Shown one piece after another: positions 9,651 to 21,105 of a DNA stretch of 64,000 bases. How positions within the stretch are numbered: position 1 is the first letter of the stretch; each line of letters starts with the position of its first letter. Position numbers and translations under genes: made by a program. The stretch lies in contig NW_023503632.1 of assembly GCF_014529535.1 (NCBI RefSeq), positions 1,178,001 to 1,242,000 on the forward strand, read 5' to 3'. A model generated the notes under the pieces. The model ran no database searches. It saw only the letters and a program-made list of their open reading frames with translations, and had not been told where the DNA came from. This DNA comes from Bradysia coprophila (taxonomy: Eukaryota > Arthropoda > Insecta > Diptera > Sciaridae).

Positions 9651-11373
9651 TTCTTCTTCTTCTTCTTCTTTTTCAGCCTGTTTTGTATCCACTGCTGGAT
9701 GTAGGCCTCTCCAACTTCTTTCCATTTCGTACGATCCATTGCCATTTGCTGCCAGTTTGTACCTGCAATATTCTTAATTCCGTTTGTCCATCTCTCTGGT
9801 GGTCTACCTATAGCTCGTCTTTTATATGGTCCAACGTTCGTCTGTCCTTCTTGCAATATGTCCCGCCCAGCTCCATTTCAGAGATGCTATTCTTTCCATG
9901 ACATCAACGACCCTGGTTTGTTGTCGAATCCATTGATTCGTCATTCTGTCTCTGAGTGTTATTCCAAGCATACTCCGTTCCATGGCTCTTTGTGTCACTC
10001 TCAATTTATCTTCGGATGCTTTCGTTAAATAAACAGCCTCGATGAAGCGGGTAACAGTGGCAGAGTCGTTTTGTCGTTGCGTCATATTGCGACAAAGTGG
10101 TTCAACGAAAAAGTGACAGTTGTGAAAATTCTAAATAATTTTTTTTTGTTTTGATGTGGTTGATTGTGATGATTTTTCGTTTTGTGTGTGAAAAAGTGTG
10201 CAAAATTATGATTGTATTATATTAATAATTGATTAATAATTTGCCACCAGTGACAGTGTTCTCATAAATAATAAAATCGGTGTTCAATGTTTTCAAAAAC
10301 GAAAAATTCCATGGCCAATGTTCTCGTTCTCATAAACATTAAAATTGGTTTTATGTGAACATTGTGAATAGATCCAAAGAAATTGTTACGTTGAGATATG
10401 AACCTAGGAAAGCACTCCAACGACCTGATTCATTTCATATGATCCCCTCGGTCTAGATTCTAGATCTGAGATTTTTTCTGATTCAGTTTATGTGATCTGT
10501 TTGATCTGTTGCGAGCATTAATTATGAAAATATTTATTATTTCTTGTGTTCAATCAATTCAAATCGAATTCTTGAAAATTAACATTCAAAAATGTTGCGC
10601 TAAAAAAATCCAAATTTTACGACAGATCCACTTTGTCGCATTTTCTCATGTCGCATATTTCTGTCTCTGCCACTGTTACCCGCTTCATCGAGGCTGTTTA
10701 TCGTTAAAGTTAACGTTTCCGCTCCATAAGTGAGCACTGGAAGGACACAAGTGTCGAAAACTTTGCGTTTCAGACTATTATTCATTTTGCTTTTGAAAAT
10801 TAGTCTGAGTTTTCCGAACGCTGCCCATGCAAGACCAATCCTACGTCTTATTTCTGCAGTTTGGTTGTCCAGACCTAACTTCAGTTTATGTCCTAGATAT
10901 ACATAGCTGTCGACTCGTTCAATGACAGTGTCACCAATTTTGATTTCTCTATCGTCCCTGATGTTGGTCATGACTTTTGTTTTCGATAAGTTCATCTTGA
11001 GGCCAACTTTCATTGCCTCTTCACTTAATTGTTGTAGCATAAGCTGAGCCTGACCTATATTCGCTGCTATCGGTACAATGTCATCAGCGAAGCGGAGATT
11101 GCTCAGGTACTCTCCATTTATCTTTATTCCCATTTTACTCCAGTTTAACTTCCTAAAAACACTCTGCAGAATCGCCGTGAATAATTTCGGTGAAATAGTG
11201 TCACCCTGCCTTACACCTCGGCCGATTCTGAATTTCTCCGTGCTCTTATGAAGTTTTATAGATGAAGTAGCATTTTTGTACACATATCGAATTGTGTTGG
11301 AGTACCTTGAGTCTACTCTACATTCGTCTATCTGACAACAACAAAAGATGCTAAAAAGCCCATTACATTCCAT
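9651..11373 (-). mobile_element. 5'-truncated RTE-type LINE
   Basis: The minus strand encodes the C-terminal half of a non-LTR reverse transcriptase. It has RIGRGVRQGDTISPKLF (palm), the catalytic box RFADDI near 11090, GLKMNLSKTKVM, and the post-RT region EIRRRIGLAWAAFGKL and LKRKVFDTCVLPVLTYGAET. After an interrupting insertion (10030-10700) it resumes with LRVTQRAMERSMLGI, LKWSWAGHIAR and GRPPERWTNGIKNIAGTNW. The wording is that of RTE-clade elements. The endonuclease and the N-terminal RT part are missing. The 3' end is a (GAA)n tail, seen as (TTC)n at 9651-9670, in place of poly(A), as in RTE elements. The frame is broken near 9840, so the copy is dead. Confidence 0.88.
10030..10700. mobile_element. 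DNA transposon inserted in the LINE, 8-bp target duplication TCGTTAAA
   Basis: The element is bounded by TCGTTAAA at 10022-10029 and 10701-10708. It has perfect 36-bp terminal inverted repeats beginning TAAACAGCCTCGATGAAGCG. Similarity between the two ends continues patchily inward (TGCGACAAAGTGG on both sides). The middle is AT-rich and non-coding, so it is non-autonomous. The insertion interrupts the LINE reading frame exactly at the duplication. A relative with TIR TAAATAGCCTCAAT lies at 23455-23732. The 8-bp duplication fits hAT-like or P-like transposition. Confidence 0.88.
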
Positions 11374-11490
11374 TGATTATTTCTTGTCTATTTCTAATCC
11401 TCTGTGTTGAATTCTAACGTTATCAAAATCATGTAAGTAAAATCGGTAAGGTCAGCAATAGTTAATCGACCATTGGAAATCATTTTAACG

Positions 11491-11634
11491 CAGGCCCGTA
11501 GCTACGGGGGGGCTAGTGGGGGCTGAGCCCCCTCTGGAATTTCCAAAAAACCGTTTTTTTCCCATACAATTTTTTTTAAACGTCGTTCAGCCCCCTCTGG
11601 GATGCCTGAGAAATGGTTTCTAGCTACGGGCCTG
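11491..11634. mobile_element. hAT-type MITE with TSD TTTTAACG
   Basis: Exact 8-bp duplications TTTTAACG (11483-11490 and 11635-11642) flank an element starting CAGGCCCGTAGCTACGGG and ending TAGCTACGGGCCTG. The CAGG..CCTG ends and 8-bp duplication are standard for the hAT superfamily. It is 144 bp and non-coding. An inner pair GCCCCCTCTGG also repeats. Confidence 0.9.
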
Positions 11635-11642
11635 TTTTAACG

Positions 11643-12237
11643 TTTCACTGATAGCGCTGACATAATATCAACTTGCTGTTTTCTTGTGATCAACCGATTG
11701 ACACAAAAACTTCATCAGTTCTATTCTACGTATTTTAATGGAATATGTAGAATGTGTGGGTGGACTATAATTCCATTAAACTTTTAGAAACACAAAGCGT
11801 TTCACAACAAAATCATTAAATCTGTTACGTCATATGTTCCGGGAGTACCAAAGTGTTGATGCCGAATCTATTACTTCAATACTTACATCATACATTCTGC
11901 TATACAAAGTGAACACAAGCAAGTTCTGAGCTTGATATTTTCGTCTTTTCGACAAATAACCATTAAGCTGACTTTGGTATTTTGAAGTCCCCAATAAGAG
12001 GATCTTTTACACCTTGATGGGCATACAAGCTGGCATTATTACTTATATATATTCCATGTGGATATCCACTCTTCATTCGTTGCATTAATGAAATGCCTTA
12101 CTAATAACAGGTGAATTTGACTAATTCAATGACGAAGCCCCAGCCACTCGGCAATTATTCGTCCAAAAGTCTACCAAAATGAAAGACTAAAAATTGGGAA
12201 AAATGTTTTTATTTCAAATTCTTTGTTCGAACCGACA
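11643..12237. other. 3' flank of the ZAD zinc-finger gene
   Basis: AT-rich intergenic sequence; no gene or repeat recognised. Confidence 0.4.
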
Positions 12238-14648
12238 TTAGTTTTTTGAATCGCTTATTGTCTCGCGATGCTGCAGTTTCATGTGGACTTTTAATGCAGA
12301 GGCCAGGGCGAATCGCTTACTACAGTAGTAACATTCGAACGGTCGCTCCGTGGAATGTCGTTGCAATTTATGCCGTCTCAGATCGTTTGACATCAAATAA
12401 GCGGCATTGCACTGATCGCATTTGTTCGGTTTTTTGTTCAAATGAACACCGTCGATATGCAGTCGAAGATAATTGGCTTTCCTGAACGATTGTTTGCAGT
12501 ACGTACAATGGAAATTACGCACCTCATTATGAATTTTCACATGATTGTCTAAGCTGGCAGCGAGTCGAAATTGCTTTTCGCAAACGGGGCACGAGTATTC
12601 GAATTCCCTAGAAATGCGACCACTGCCTTGACCGTGCTCATGCATCATGTGTTTCTTAAGATTGCCATACGTTGAAACGAAGTCGCAGAGTTTACAATTT
12701 TGAATTTTCGGCGGTTTGCGATAGCGATACCGGTACGGATATGCTACCGAGTCATGAGTGGATAAATGGGCTCGCAGAGCGACATCACCACGAAACGCTG
12801 AAAGAGATTAAAAAAAAAATATTGTGACTTGCAACCGATGCGCACGAGTAACGTACCTTTTCCGCAAAAATTACACAGGAACGGAGTCTCTTTTGTGTGA
12901 GTTCTACAAATGAAAAAGGAATGAAAATTGACAAACTGAGCGGTTTTGTGAAGAAAGCTAAGTCTCACCGAACATGATTCTCCAAATGGTGTCGATGTAC
13001 GAACTGTGACGGGCAAAATGTGCATTTGTGAGGTTTGTCTGTGGAATGAGAATTCATTTGAAATTGAAGCGGATGAATCGGATCCACGGATTTTAGTCTT
13101 ATTCTTACCTGGATTGTGTTTCATCAGGTGGACGCGGTATCTGTCTTTCAGTTTGAATTCTTTGGGACAGTGTGGACATCTGTACAATTCATCGGGATGA
13201 ACTCGTCGCTTATGCACTCCGAGACTCTTCGGCGTTTTAAACGACTGCGTACAGAACAAGCAAGCAAACGTATTAAAAACGTGATGTTGCAAGTGCTTGC
13301 GAATCTGTCGTTTCGAAAAGAACGTTTGTCCACAAAAGTCGCAAATGAGCACTTTGTGACACCGTTGATGGTTGTTGAGCTTTGTCACTGTGGTAAATGA
13401 TTTGTCGCATTTGGTACACGGATAGGCAGTGTGGTCGTTCTCCAAGTGATGATCCAAATCCATAACTGTCGGTAATGTTGCTTTACAAAATCTGCACTGA
13501 GGATTGATGCCCTTGACACACAGCTCGTATCGTTTGTGGTAGACAACCGAATTTCGATGGTCGAAACTTCCTCCACATCGGTTGCAAATGAATGATTTGG
13601 GCACGCCCGGATCGTTCGAATTGACTGCTGGTACACTATCGTCCATTTCGATTAATTGCTGATTAACTAACTCTGGATCTGGCAGTTCATCCTGTTCCTC
13701 CTGCGAACACGAAAGTAATATTTTAAGAAAACTGAACTGAAAGCTTTACATGGGTGCCCGTACCTTTATGTCAACAATGTCAACGGGTGAATAACACATA
13801 AGTGCAACGTCGTCCCTCGCTTCAACTTTCACATTTGATTGTCGCTGGACGACAAATTCACTGATGTTGGCAAGTGCACATTTGGATCGTTTACAGATCT
13901 GCTGGAACAGCGTCATCTTCGAAAAGATATTAAAACACTCGATGCAGATCTGCTTCGGTCCGCTGGTGTCATTTGTAATCTGAAACAAATGGTTTTCGAT
14001 CAGAACAACTACATTCGGAGCTGGGTTACAGTCTACCAACCTCGACATTCATTGACTCAAGTGCGGCACTAATGTTCACGAGTTCTCCGCTAACTTGTCC
14101 GAAATCATCGTGAAACAGAATCTTATCCGGTGAATCGGTGAGGTCTTTCAGACAAACCTTGCACACTTCGTTCAAGAAAACTGACTTTGAGAGCGCTTCA
14201 TCGAGCGGTAGGTGATCTGCAGCCAGAGAAGGATTTTGCTAGAATGGCACAGCGACTATTTATAGCTACTTACCCATTGGCGTTAGTTCCAGCACATCGT
14301 CGGTATGACAAATTTCTTCTAGAGGAATATTCGTGGCCAGTTGGGTTATGGTTCCGTTTGCAGCTAACACTCGTATAACATTTACGACGATCGGCTGAAA
14401 TCGATGGTTTTTTATCGCTTTGGAATGCGTACAAATGTACGTGTATGACGTACCTCTATGAAGAGCTCCGTAATTTCGTATTCGTTGTTCATTTGAGACA
14501 TGTCGGGTTGATCGTTTGAAGTAGCGTTCCTCCGAACATGTTTCTTATTCTTCGATACAGCGACTCTTGTCACTCTGATGCTGTAGTCATGTTCTCTGAC
14601 ACTTACGTCTTTCGCAGGCAATGCACATGGTAACAAACTGCGCTTCAT
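12238..14648 (-). CDS. ZAD-C2H2 zinc-finger protein (13 fingers)
   Basis: Eight exons (14454-14648, 14274-14394, 14041-14216, 13764-13979, 13109-13700, 12969-13038, 12857-12903, 12238-12797) join to 658 residues. The ZAD fold uses VCKVCLKD in exon 3 and QICIECF in exon 4, followed by the helix FSKMTLFQQICKRSKCAL. An acidic linker leads to thirteen C2H2 fingers, such as YPCTKCDKSFTTVTKLNNH and FECYYCSKRFALASALKVH. Fingers 1, 2, 8 and 9 vary in spacing. ZAD domains dimerise, and proteins of this class are usually nuclear DNA-binding regulators in insects. The first two exons (about 105 residues) precede the ZAD, which normally sits at the N-terminus. They read ATNIPLEEICHTDDVLELTPM, itself reminiscent of a degraded ZAD-like or low-similarity leader. 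Specific DNA target unknown. Confidence 0.9.
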
Positions 14649-15363
14649 AATGAGATAACATCTATTTTAACTTGAAATAAACAGAGATCGGGGACCCGAT
14701 AACCCTGCAGTCAAAATAGAAAATTTGAAATTCGGAATTCTTCGAAAACTGTTTGACTTAAAAGGGTCTCACGGGCCATACGGTCAGTCAAAATATATTT
14801 TCTTTTGGGTTTCTTTGTTTATTTTGACGACATGTCTCAGCCAAGCCAGCCAAGGTAGATATGGGCCCATATATTTACCTTGGTCTCAGCCAAGGATTCC
14901 TTTACCTTTTTCAATTTTAAATGATATTCTTTCTTGTGTACATTAATAGGTTTGTTCCAAGGTAAATATATGGTCGGAGGTCGGAGGTAATATCGTTCAG
15001 TCGCAAATAAGTTCGATACCACTGATATCTTTTTGAAAATGATAAATGATGGAATTTGTTTATGTACTGTCCGTTTGACAAGAGGATCGCCACGGTTCAG
15101 CAGGGGGTTTTGAACATTTGTTTTTTACACGTTGGCACACGTGCTCTTGTCAGATTTAAGATTCTTTTTACGAAGGTTACGCTGATTATACTTTGTGAAA
15201 AAGGCCAATACCTTGCAAATATGTCACATCTTGGACAGAATTTGACACTGCAATATCTGCAACATGAGAAAACTAAATGTTCGAAACCCCCTGAAACCCC
15301 GTGCTTCCACCTACGTAATATACACAAACTAGGTGAGCCAATCTTAATTTATTGACTATGATA
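14649..15363. repeat. Dispersed repeats with the CCAAGGTAAATATA motif
   Basis: A near-perfect 34-bp palindrome at 14851-14884 has arms CCAAGGTAGATAT / ATATTTACCTTGG around GGGCCC. A second CCAAGGTAAATATATGG starts at 14959 and runs into sequence homologous to the MITE at 29400-29677. The homology (ACCACTGATATCTTTTT) breaks near 15055 and resumes around 15545-15600 with TTTCACAAAATGTT and AACAGATGGCCC. So this is a copy split by later insertions. No gene is seen. Confidence 0.6.
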
Positions 15364-15541
15364 GGTTTCTTCCATCGTGCGTTAAAAACGAATTTTGACA
15401 GGCCGAAAACAACCGACCGTCATCCACATAAGTAAGCATAACCGCAACTTAAACAAATTTGTTCGCTAAAACTTCAAAGTGAGGTTGTGTTGGCTTCTCT
15501 GTGAATGACGATTGACATTTTGAACGGCCTTAGAAGAAACC
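15364..15541. mobile_element. TA-flanked MITE inside an older repeat
   Basis: GGTTTCTTC at 15364 and GAAGAAACC ending at 15541 are inverted and flanked by TA on both sides. The body is non-coding and similar to 58350-58440 (GGTTTGTTCCGTCGTAGGGT...), so this is a family. It lies in the gap of the split CCAAGGTAAATATA element and is therefore younger than that element. Confidence 0.6.
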
Positions 15542-15652
15542 TATTTACTTGTGTTTCACAAAATGTTTTTGCTATCTCTATAACAGATGGCCCGAGTCTT
15601 ATTCCGTTTTTTGTTTTTAACGAAGAAAGGAGATGGCGTCTGTCGTCAAACT

Positions 15653-15962
15653 CAAGGTTCTGAAAGAACAAGTTAAGACCAAGGCTGTATACTTTGGGGA
15701 GGTCACGCAGACCGCCATTTTATTAGATACGTGGGAACACACCACTTCTGACACATCATCCCAAAGGATACAGCATCGGTTAAGACACTTTCGAGTTGAT
15801 CACGAAGGCGGTGTGATCAAAATTTTCCTGTAGCGCCAACTAGGTTTGGAAAATTTTATATGACGATTTCAACTTAACAAAAAAAAAATTTGTTTTCAAG
15901 TTGACTTTTCAAACAATATACATGCTTTCGTAAGTGTCTTAACCTGTTCTTTCAGAACCTTG
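15653..15962. mobile_element. hAT-like MITE, CAAGGTTCTGAAAG family, copy 1
   Basis: TIRs CAAGGTTCTGAAAGAACA and the complementary TTCTTTCAGAACCTTG bound 310 bp. Target duplications are GTCAAACT (15645-15652) and GTCGAACT (15963-15970), one mismatch. Inside, from about 15680, lies a piece matching the left end of the 48315-48535 element (AAGGCTGTATACTTTGG). This copy therefore looks chimeric or nested. Copy 2 is at 42812-43062. Confidence 0.82.
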
Positions 15963-16129
15963 GTCGAACTTTCGTGCCGCTGGGCTGCACATCTTATCCG
16001 GTTATATTCATTCACATAACCCATCAAGAGCTCGTTCAGAAACTCTTCGTTAAGTTTCTCTGGTGAGAATTTTGACACATCTTTCATGTAAAATATGTCA
16101 AAATCTTCACTTTGGGCAAAGTATATAAC

Positions 16130-16438
16130 CACTGAAGGTAATGCAGACCCTCAACGGATCAGAGAAATTACGGATCCAAACTTTCAGGTGATATCATTTT
16201 CGTATGTTGTCTAACTTAGATTTGTGCAACATGGCGGCCCTAAATACTTCAAATTCACCACTAAATACAGTAAACGAATTTTATATGTGTGCAACATAAC
16301 GCCGCTAAATCGTTCCAGATTCACCACTAGATGCAACTTGACGCAAACGAATTGAATACGTGTGGTAACATGACGGAGCTAAAATTCACCTGAAAGTTTG
16401 GATCTGTGTGTAACTGCGGATTTGCATTACCTTCAGTG
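16130..16438. mobile_element. Foldback element with CACTGAAGGTAATGCA ends
   Basis: CACTGAAGGTAATGCA at 16130 is mirrored by TGCATTACCTTCAGTG ending at 16438. A second inverted block (GGATCCAAACTTTCAGGTGA / TCACCTGAAAGTTTGGATC) lies further in. Between them are two diverged direct copies of a segment on the theme GCAACATGGCGGCCCTAAA. I could not find a clean target duplication. Confidence 0.6.
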
Positions 16439-18010
16439 TTTATGTACTTTGGTAAATGCGTAGCGGAAACACTACTGTCTATAAGAGGTACAAGTTTTTT
16501 CCATCGTACGGTAATATTTAAAAAAAAAAAACGTCCTCTCCGTTCGTGCCTTCGTCATCAACTCAGTGCGGTAACGTCCATAAATGCATTAAAAGTATAC
16601 TATATTCTCTTTCTCTATATAAATGAGCTAATCTGTTTTTGCTATGATCTGATGGGCTTTGCTCAGAAGTTGCTTTCCATCATCGTCCGAATTTTCCGTC
16701 TGAATATGGCAACCTTTTTAAGTAGACCTTCAACACTTGTTCAATTGAAAGATTTACTGCTGCCTTGGGAAGGAATCAGTGGATACAACTGATGATGGCT
16801 AGATCACGCTAGTCGATGACCGCCACTGAATCCCGAGGTCGAAGCAGCGTCTCTGCCTCACTGTGTTTTTCACTTCCCGTGATCAAGTTCGGCCTATCTA
16901 ATGGTTTGTACTTTCATTGCACCAAAAGGTTTTTTAGACACTCCCCACTATTATCTGTTGTGGCTGTTTTTCAAAACACCTAGACTAGTTTGTAATCAGA
17001 TCAATAATTAGATGTAGAGATTTATGCACGAACCGTCACAAAAAGACATCTCCAAAATAAAAAATAAAAATCGGTTCATCCATATCGCTCCTCAGATCAT
17101 TGTCGATGTCATTTGAGATGTCAACTTGCCATTTTTCATCCAAACTCAAATCCAAAAAAATTATATGAATTTTTTGGGGGTTAGGTGGCAATTATTTTAC
17201 ACAGATTTATAGATGTGTTTGTGGAGAAACCGCTATTTGACGATGACGATGATCTATTAACAAAATATTTTAAATATCCGAGAAATTTACTATGACGAGA
17301 CATTTTCTGTTGTCCAAACCTAGCATTGATCACAAAACATTTCATTTTAAGATGGAAATCTAGATAGAATTTCACTTACAACTCAATATTCTGGCGAGCG
17401 ATCCAATATTGGTATAACTGAAAATGAAAAGGTAAAAATTTTCAAAATCTACCGCGCACATTCGACCACTTTTTCTTCGAAGACACAGATGACGCTGCAG
17501 AATGTCGCCATATTTTTGGTAAACGTCACGCGTACCACCATACAGTAATTTCATTCTGTCGCAAAACTCGTTGTAGTAATCACGTAAAAAAAATCTGTCG
17601 ATGAAAAATCTTGATAATTTGTAAATAATCTTCAATTTTCTGAGTTTATTGTATAATTTAATGATAATTAAAGGTGTTGACTTCATCAATTATAAGTAAT
17701 TGAAGATGTAAGTACGACTAATTTGATGACAATTCCAACATTAATTTCTCTTCACTCTTCGTGTACCTCCGCCATTTTGATTAAATTCGTCAATTTTTTT
17801 CCCACTTTTTCATTGAAGGAATTTTTTGTGTTGTGAAATGAGGCTTAATACGTTTCCAGTTCGTTTGGAAATTAACATTCACGTTAAAATCGTATCTGAT
17901 GTTGGTGTAGTTTTAGAATGTATTCAGTTGTGCCAGTAAAAATTCATTTTTTTTCTCTCTCTATTCCAATTTTCAGAAAGCGAAAGGTAAGTTTTTTGTA
18001 TAAAATTGCG
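16439..18010. other. Intergenic and 5' flank of the LENG8-like gene
   Basis: No supported gene. Near 17505-17570 a segment on the minus strand (GGTACGCGTGACGTTTAC and around) resembles 59163-59215 (GGGACGCGTGACGTTTAC). It is therefore probably a relic of a dispersed repeat. The last 250 bases are the likely promoter and 5' UTR of the following gene. Confidence 0.4.
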
Positions 18011-21000
18011 ATGAGTGACGCAGCCTCGTCGAACAATCAACTGGGATCAATCGGAACGGACAATCAGTCGTCATTGCCGTGGATATATAACAATTTTCCA
18101 AATAGCACCAGCGACATAAACTCATTTAATAATATGGCCGGAACAGCTGCATTCAACACCAATTTCAATTATGCCCAACAATACGCGAACGCCTATTACA
18201 ATCATATGCATCAGTATGCAAGCAGTCAACAGAAACAGCCACCATTGCCAAACACACCGCCAGGATTCGGTAACAATTCGATGAACGAAGCTCCTCCGTT
18301 GCCACCGCATCCGCCGAGCATAACAACGTCTACGTCGTCGTCGCCCGGTAGTTTGATAGCGCGTCCACCGTTTTTTAATCCATTCGCGGCTAAACAGCCC
18401 ATTCGGTTCAATTTAAATAACAAAAATAAACTGCAGCACAACAATCCGTTGAATTTAAACTCGTCGCCTGCGCAACAGCAGCAGCAACAACAACAACAAC
18501 AACAGGATCAGCAATCACAACAACAGCAACACTACCTTTCGAATAATGCCAAGAAAAAGCGGAAGCGTAACAAGAACAAAGCCAATCAAGCGAACAACAA
18601 CAGCGGCATCAATAACAATTCCAATACCATACCGAATTACCTTGATATGAGCATCCCTCCGCCCATCCTACTCACAAATCCAATCACAAGTCCCGACTTA
18701 ACCAAACCTCCACCAACACTTTCCACACATTTTATAGGTCTACCTGCTCAGAGTCCGGATATTGCACCCGCAGCACAATCATCTCAATCCACTTCAGCTA
18801 AAAAACCCGATCCATTCAATCATCCGACCGATGCCTTCCCGGAAAGTTTGAATGTTTATGTGGCGCGTTGTTATGCAAAATGTAAAACCGATTTCGATAA
18901 AGATCAAATTGACATCTGTTTGAAAGGTCGTATAACGGCCGCAGCGAACCGTGGCGAACTCTGGACGAAAGATTGGGATTCGGAACCGATACCGAGTGTA
19001 CACAGCGAACGAAACAATGTGTTGGTGCCGAAGCCACCCGTTGTCGGAATGCTAGCACAGTATCAGAAGAAGAAAGGTCTTTCGCAAACTTTAGGCGCTC
19101 GTCTCGGCGGTCGATCGTCGAAAATTAATCGCGATATGAGTAGTCGGTCCCAATCGCGGTCACCACCATCACGCAAACGTTCGAGTCGCTCACATAGCAG
19201 TGATTCAGATAGTCCGCCTAGGAAAAGTCGTCGCAGCTCCAATTCGAGTAGTGATGACAATTACAAAAGTCTTAGGATCAAAACGCCAAACAAATTTACT
19301 GATCGAATGGGTGTGGCGGGGCTTAACAAGAAGCAAAAGAAGAAGAAAAACAAGAAAGGTCCATTCGTTGTGGGTGGCGAGGTTGACGGTGATAGTGAAC
19401 GGTTACAGCAACGTGCTGCTCGTTTCAAGGAATCAGCGAAACGACCGAATTCGGTTGTGACCGCTGCCAATATGGGCAAACGGAAGAAATTCAACCCAGT
19501 GCCGCAACATAGATTATTCGTCGATGATGCCGATGCCGGTTTTGATCTGATTGATTTCCACATTGTCGGCACATGTAGGGATATGGAAAAGTCGTTTTTG
19601 CGTTTGACTAAGGCTCCGCTACCATCAGAAGTTCGGCCGGCAGATGTGTTGGTGTTTTCATTGGCTAACGTTATGAAACGGTGGAAAGAGAAGCCGGACT
19701 ACTTCTATGCGTGCGATCAATTAAAGTCGATTCGCCAAGATTTGACGGTAAGTGTGTGTGTGTGGTAGCATGGTACTGAGCGTTTTGTTTAACCAAATTT
19801 TTGTTTGTTTGCTTTGCAGGTTCAGGGTATCAGGGATTTATTCACAGTTAAAGTTTACGAAACGCATGCGCGAATCGCTATGGAAAAGGGAGACCACGAA
19901 GAGTTCAATCAGTGCCAGACTCAATTGATAATGCTCTACGCTGATGTGGGAGGGGAAAATAGACAGGAATTTATCGCTTATCGTATCCTGTACTATATCT
20001 TCACTAAAAATACTCTTGGTAAGTAACCAGTTCGACCCGACGTTCGACCACACAAAAGACATTCCAAATTAACGATAAAAAAATAAAAAAAATTTATTTT
20101 CCTTTGCAGATTTAACAACAATAATGAAAGAACTCGATGAGGCTGACCGTGACAATAATGCCGTTGCTTTTGCGTTGCAGTTACGTTCGGCATGGGCGTT
20201 GGCCAATTACAGTAGATTTTTCAAATTGTATAAAACTGCACCGCTGATGGCTGGCGCATTGATCGATTGGTTTATTGATCGCGAACGTAAAGCAGCACTC
20301 AAGACGATAATCAAGGGGTTCGTATTCGATTTTTGATTTTCCTCTTTTTTTTGACTTAGTTTCAAATTGAATTTTCTTGGCTAGAGGTATGAGCAAAGTG
20401 CAACACCAGACTGTTTTCACGTTAAAACTCTCTTGATCTTGTCGGTTTGAATCGAGACTTCAATACAACACGCGCTTCTGTCTGTAATAGCGTAACAGTT
20501 CGCAATCTAAATGAAGAGCACAAATTGTAGAGCTTTAGCCATTAGCTCGTTTCCGTTCCAATAGCCCAAGGGCTCGTATCTGTTTCTTGTTTGTTTTGAC
20601 ACTCGGTGAACTCACGACATAGAGAAATCATATTCCATTGAGGACGAAAAAGATACGAAAATCTGGTTATTGCCTTCGTGCCTTTCAATTTTCTCAGGCG
20701 TTTCAGCGAAAATTTTTCTTTCAAACTTCCGATCGGTCAAAAATTTGATTTCTCTGTAATGTTGGCTCGCTGACACAGCCCACAGACCTTTAAATTTAAA
20801 AATCACGCAAATCTAGGACGAGGAAAGTGAAAAGTCTTAACTGGTGTCAGTGCCACTAGCTGTCCTCAAACCCATTTTTGATTGACTAGTTTTCCTGCAA
20901 ATTCCAACGCCAATTGACTCTTACTCTTTCTCTTCAATTTAGCTACCGACCGAGCTATCCGGTGGACCTGCTGTGTAAAACATTGGCATTCGAATCGACG

Positions 21001-21105
21001 GCGCAATGTGATGAATGGATGGTGCCATTCAATTTAACGTTTTCGAGTCCACAAAAAACGGTCATCGATTGTAAGAATTCGGTGTCGGCATTGGTCAACT
21101 TTTAA
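18011..21105 (+). CDS. LENG8: LENG8-like protein with C-terminal SAC3/GANP domain
   Basis: Exons 18011-19747, 19820-20018, 20110-20317 and 20943-21105 join to 768 residues. The N-terminal half is low-complexity: Asn/Gln/Pro-rich, a long Gln tract near 18475-18530, Lys/Arg-rich stretches [10 protein letters not shown] and [11 protein letters not shown], and an SR/RS segment near 19140-19240. The C-terminal part is a SAC3 domain: [79 protein letters not shown] and [19 protein letters not shown]. This layout is that of LENG8, a nuclear mRNA-processing and export-related relative of the TREX-2 scaffold. The start ATGAGTGACG was chosen because upstream codons look like 5' UTR. A likely poly(A) signal is at 22800-22805, giving a 3' UTR of about 1.7 kb. 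Confidence 0.9.

Noticed and set aside
9651-11373. LTR or retrovirus-like origin for the reverse transcriptase
   Set aside because: No LTRs, protease, integrase or capsid parts; the RT motifs and short tandem-repeat tail are those of an RTE-type LINE.
17372-17689. 105-codon minus-strand frame
   Set aside because: Part of it (GGTACGCGTGACGTTTAC region) recurs at 59163-59215, so it is probably a dispersed repeat and not a gene.
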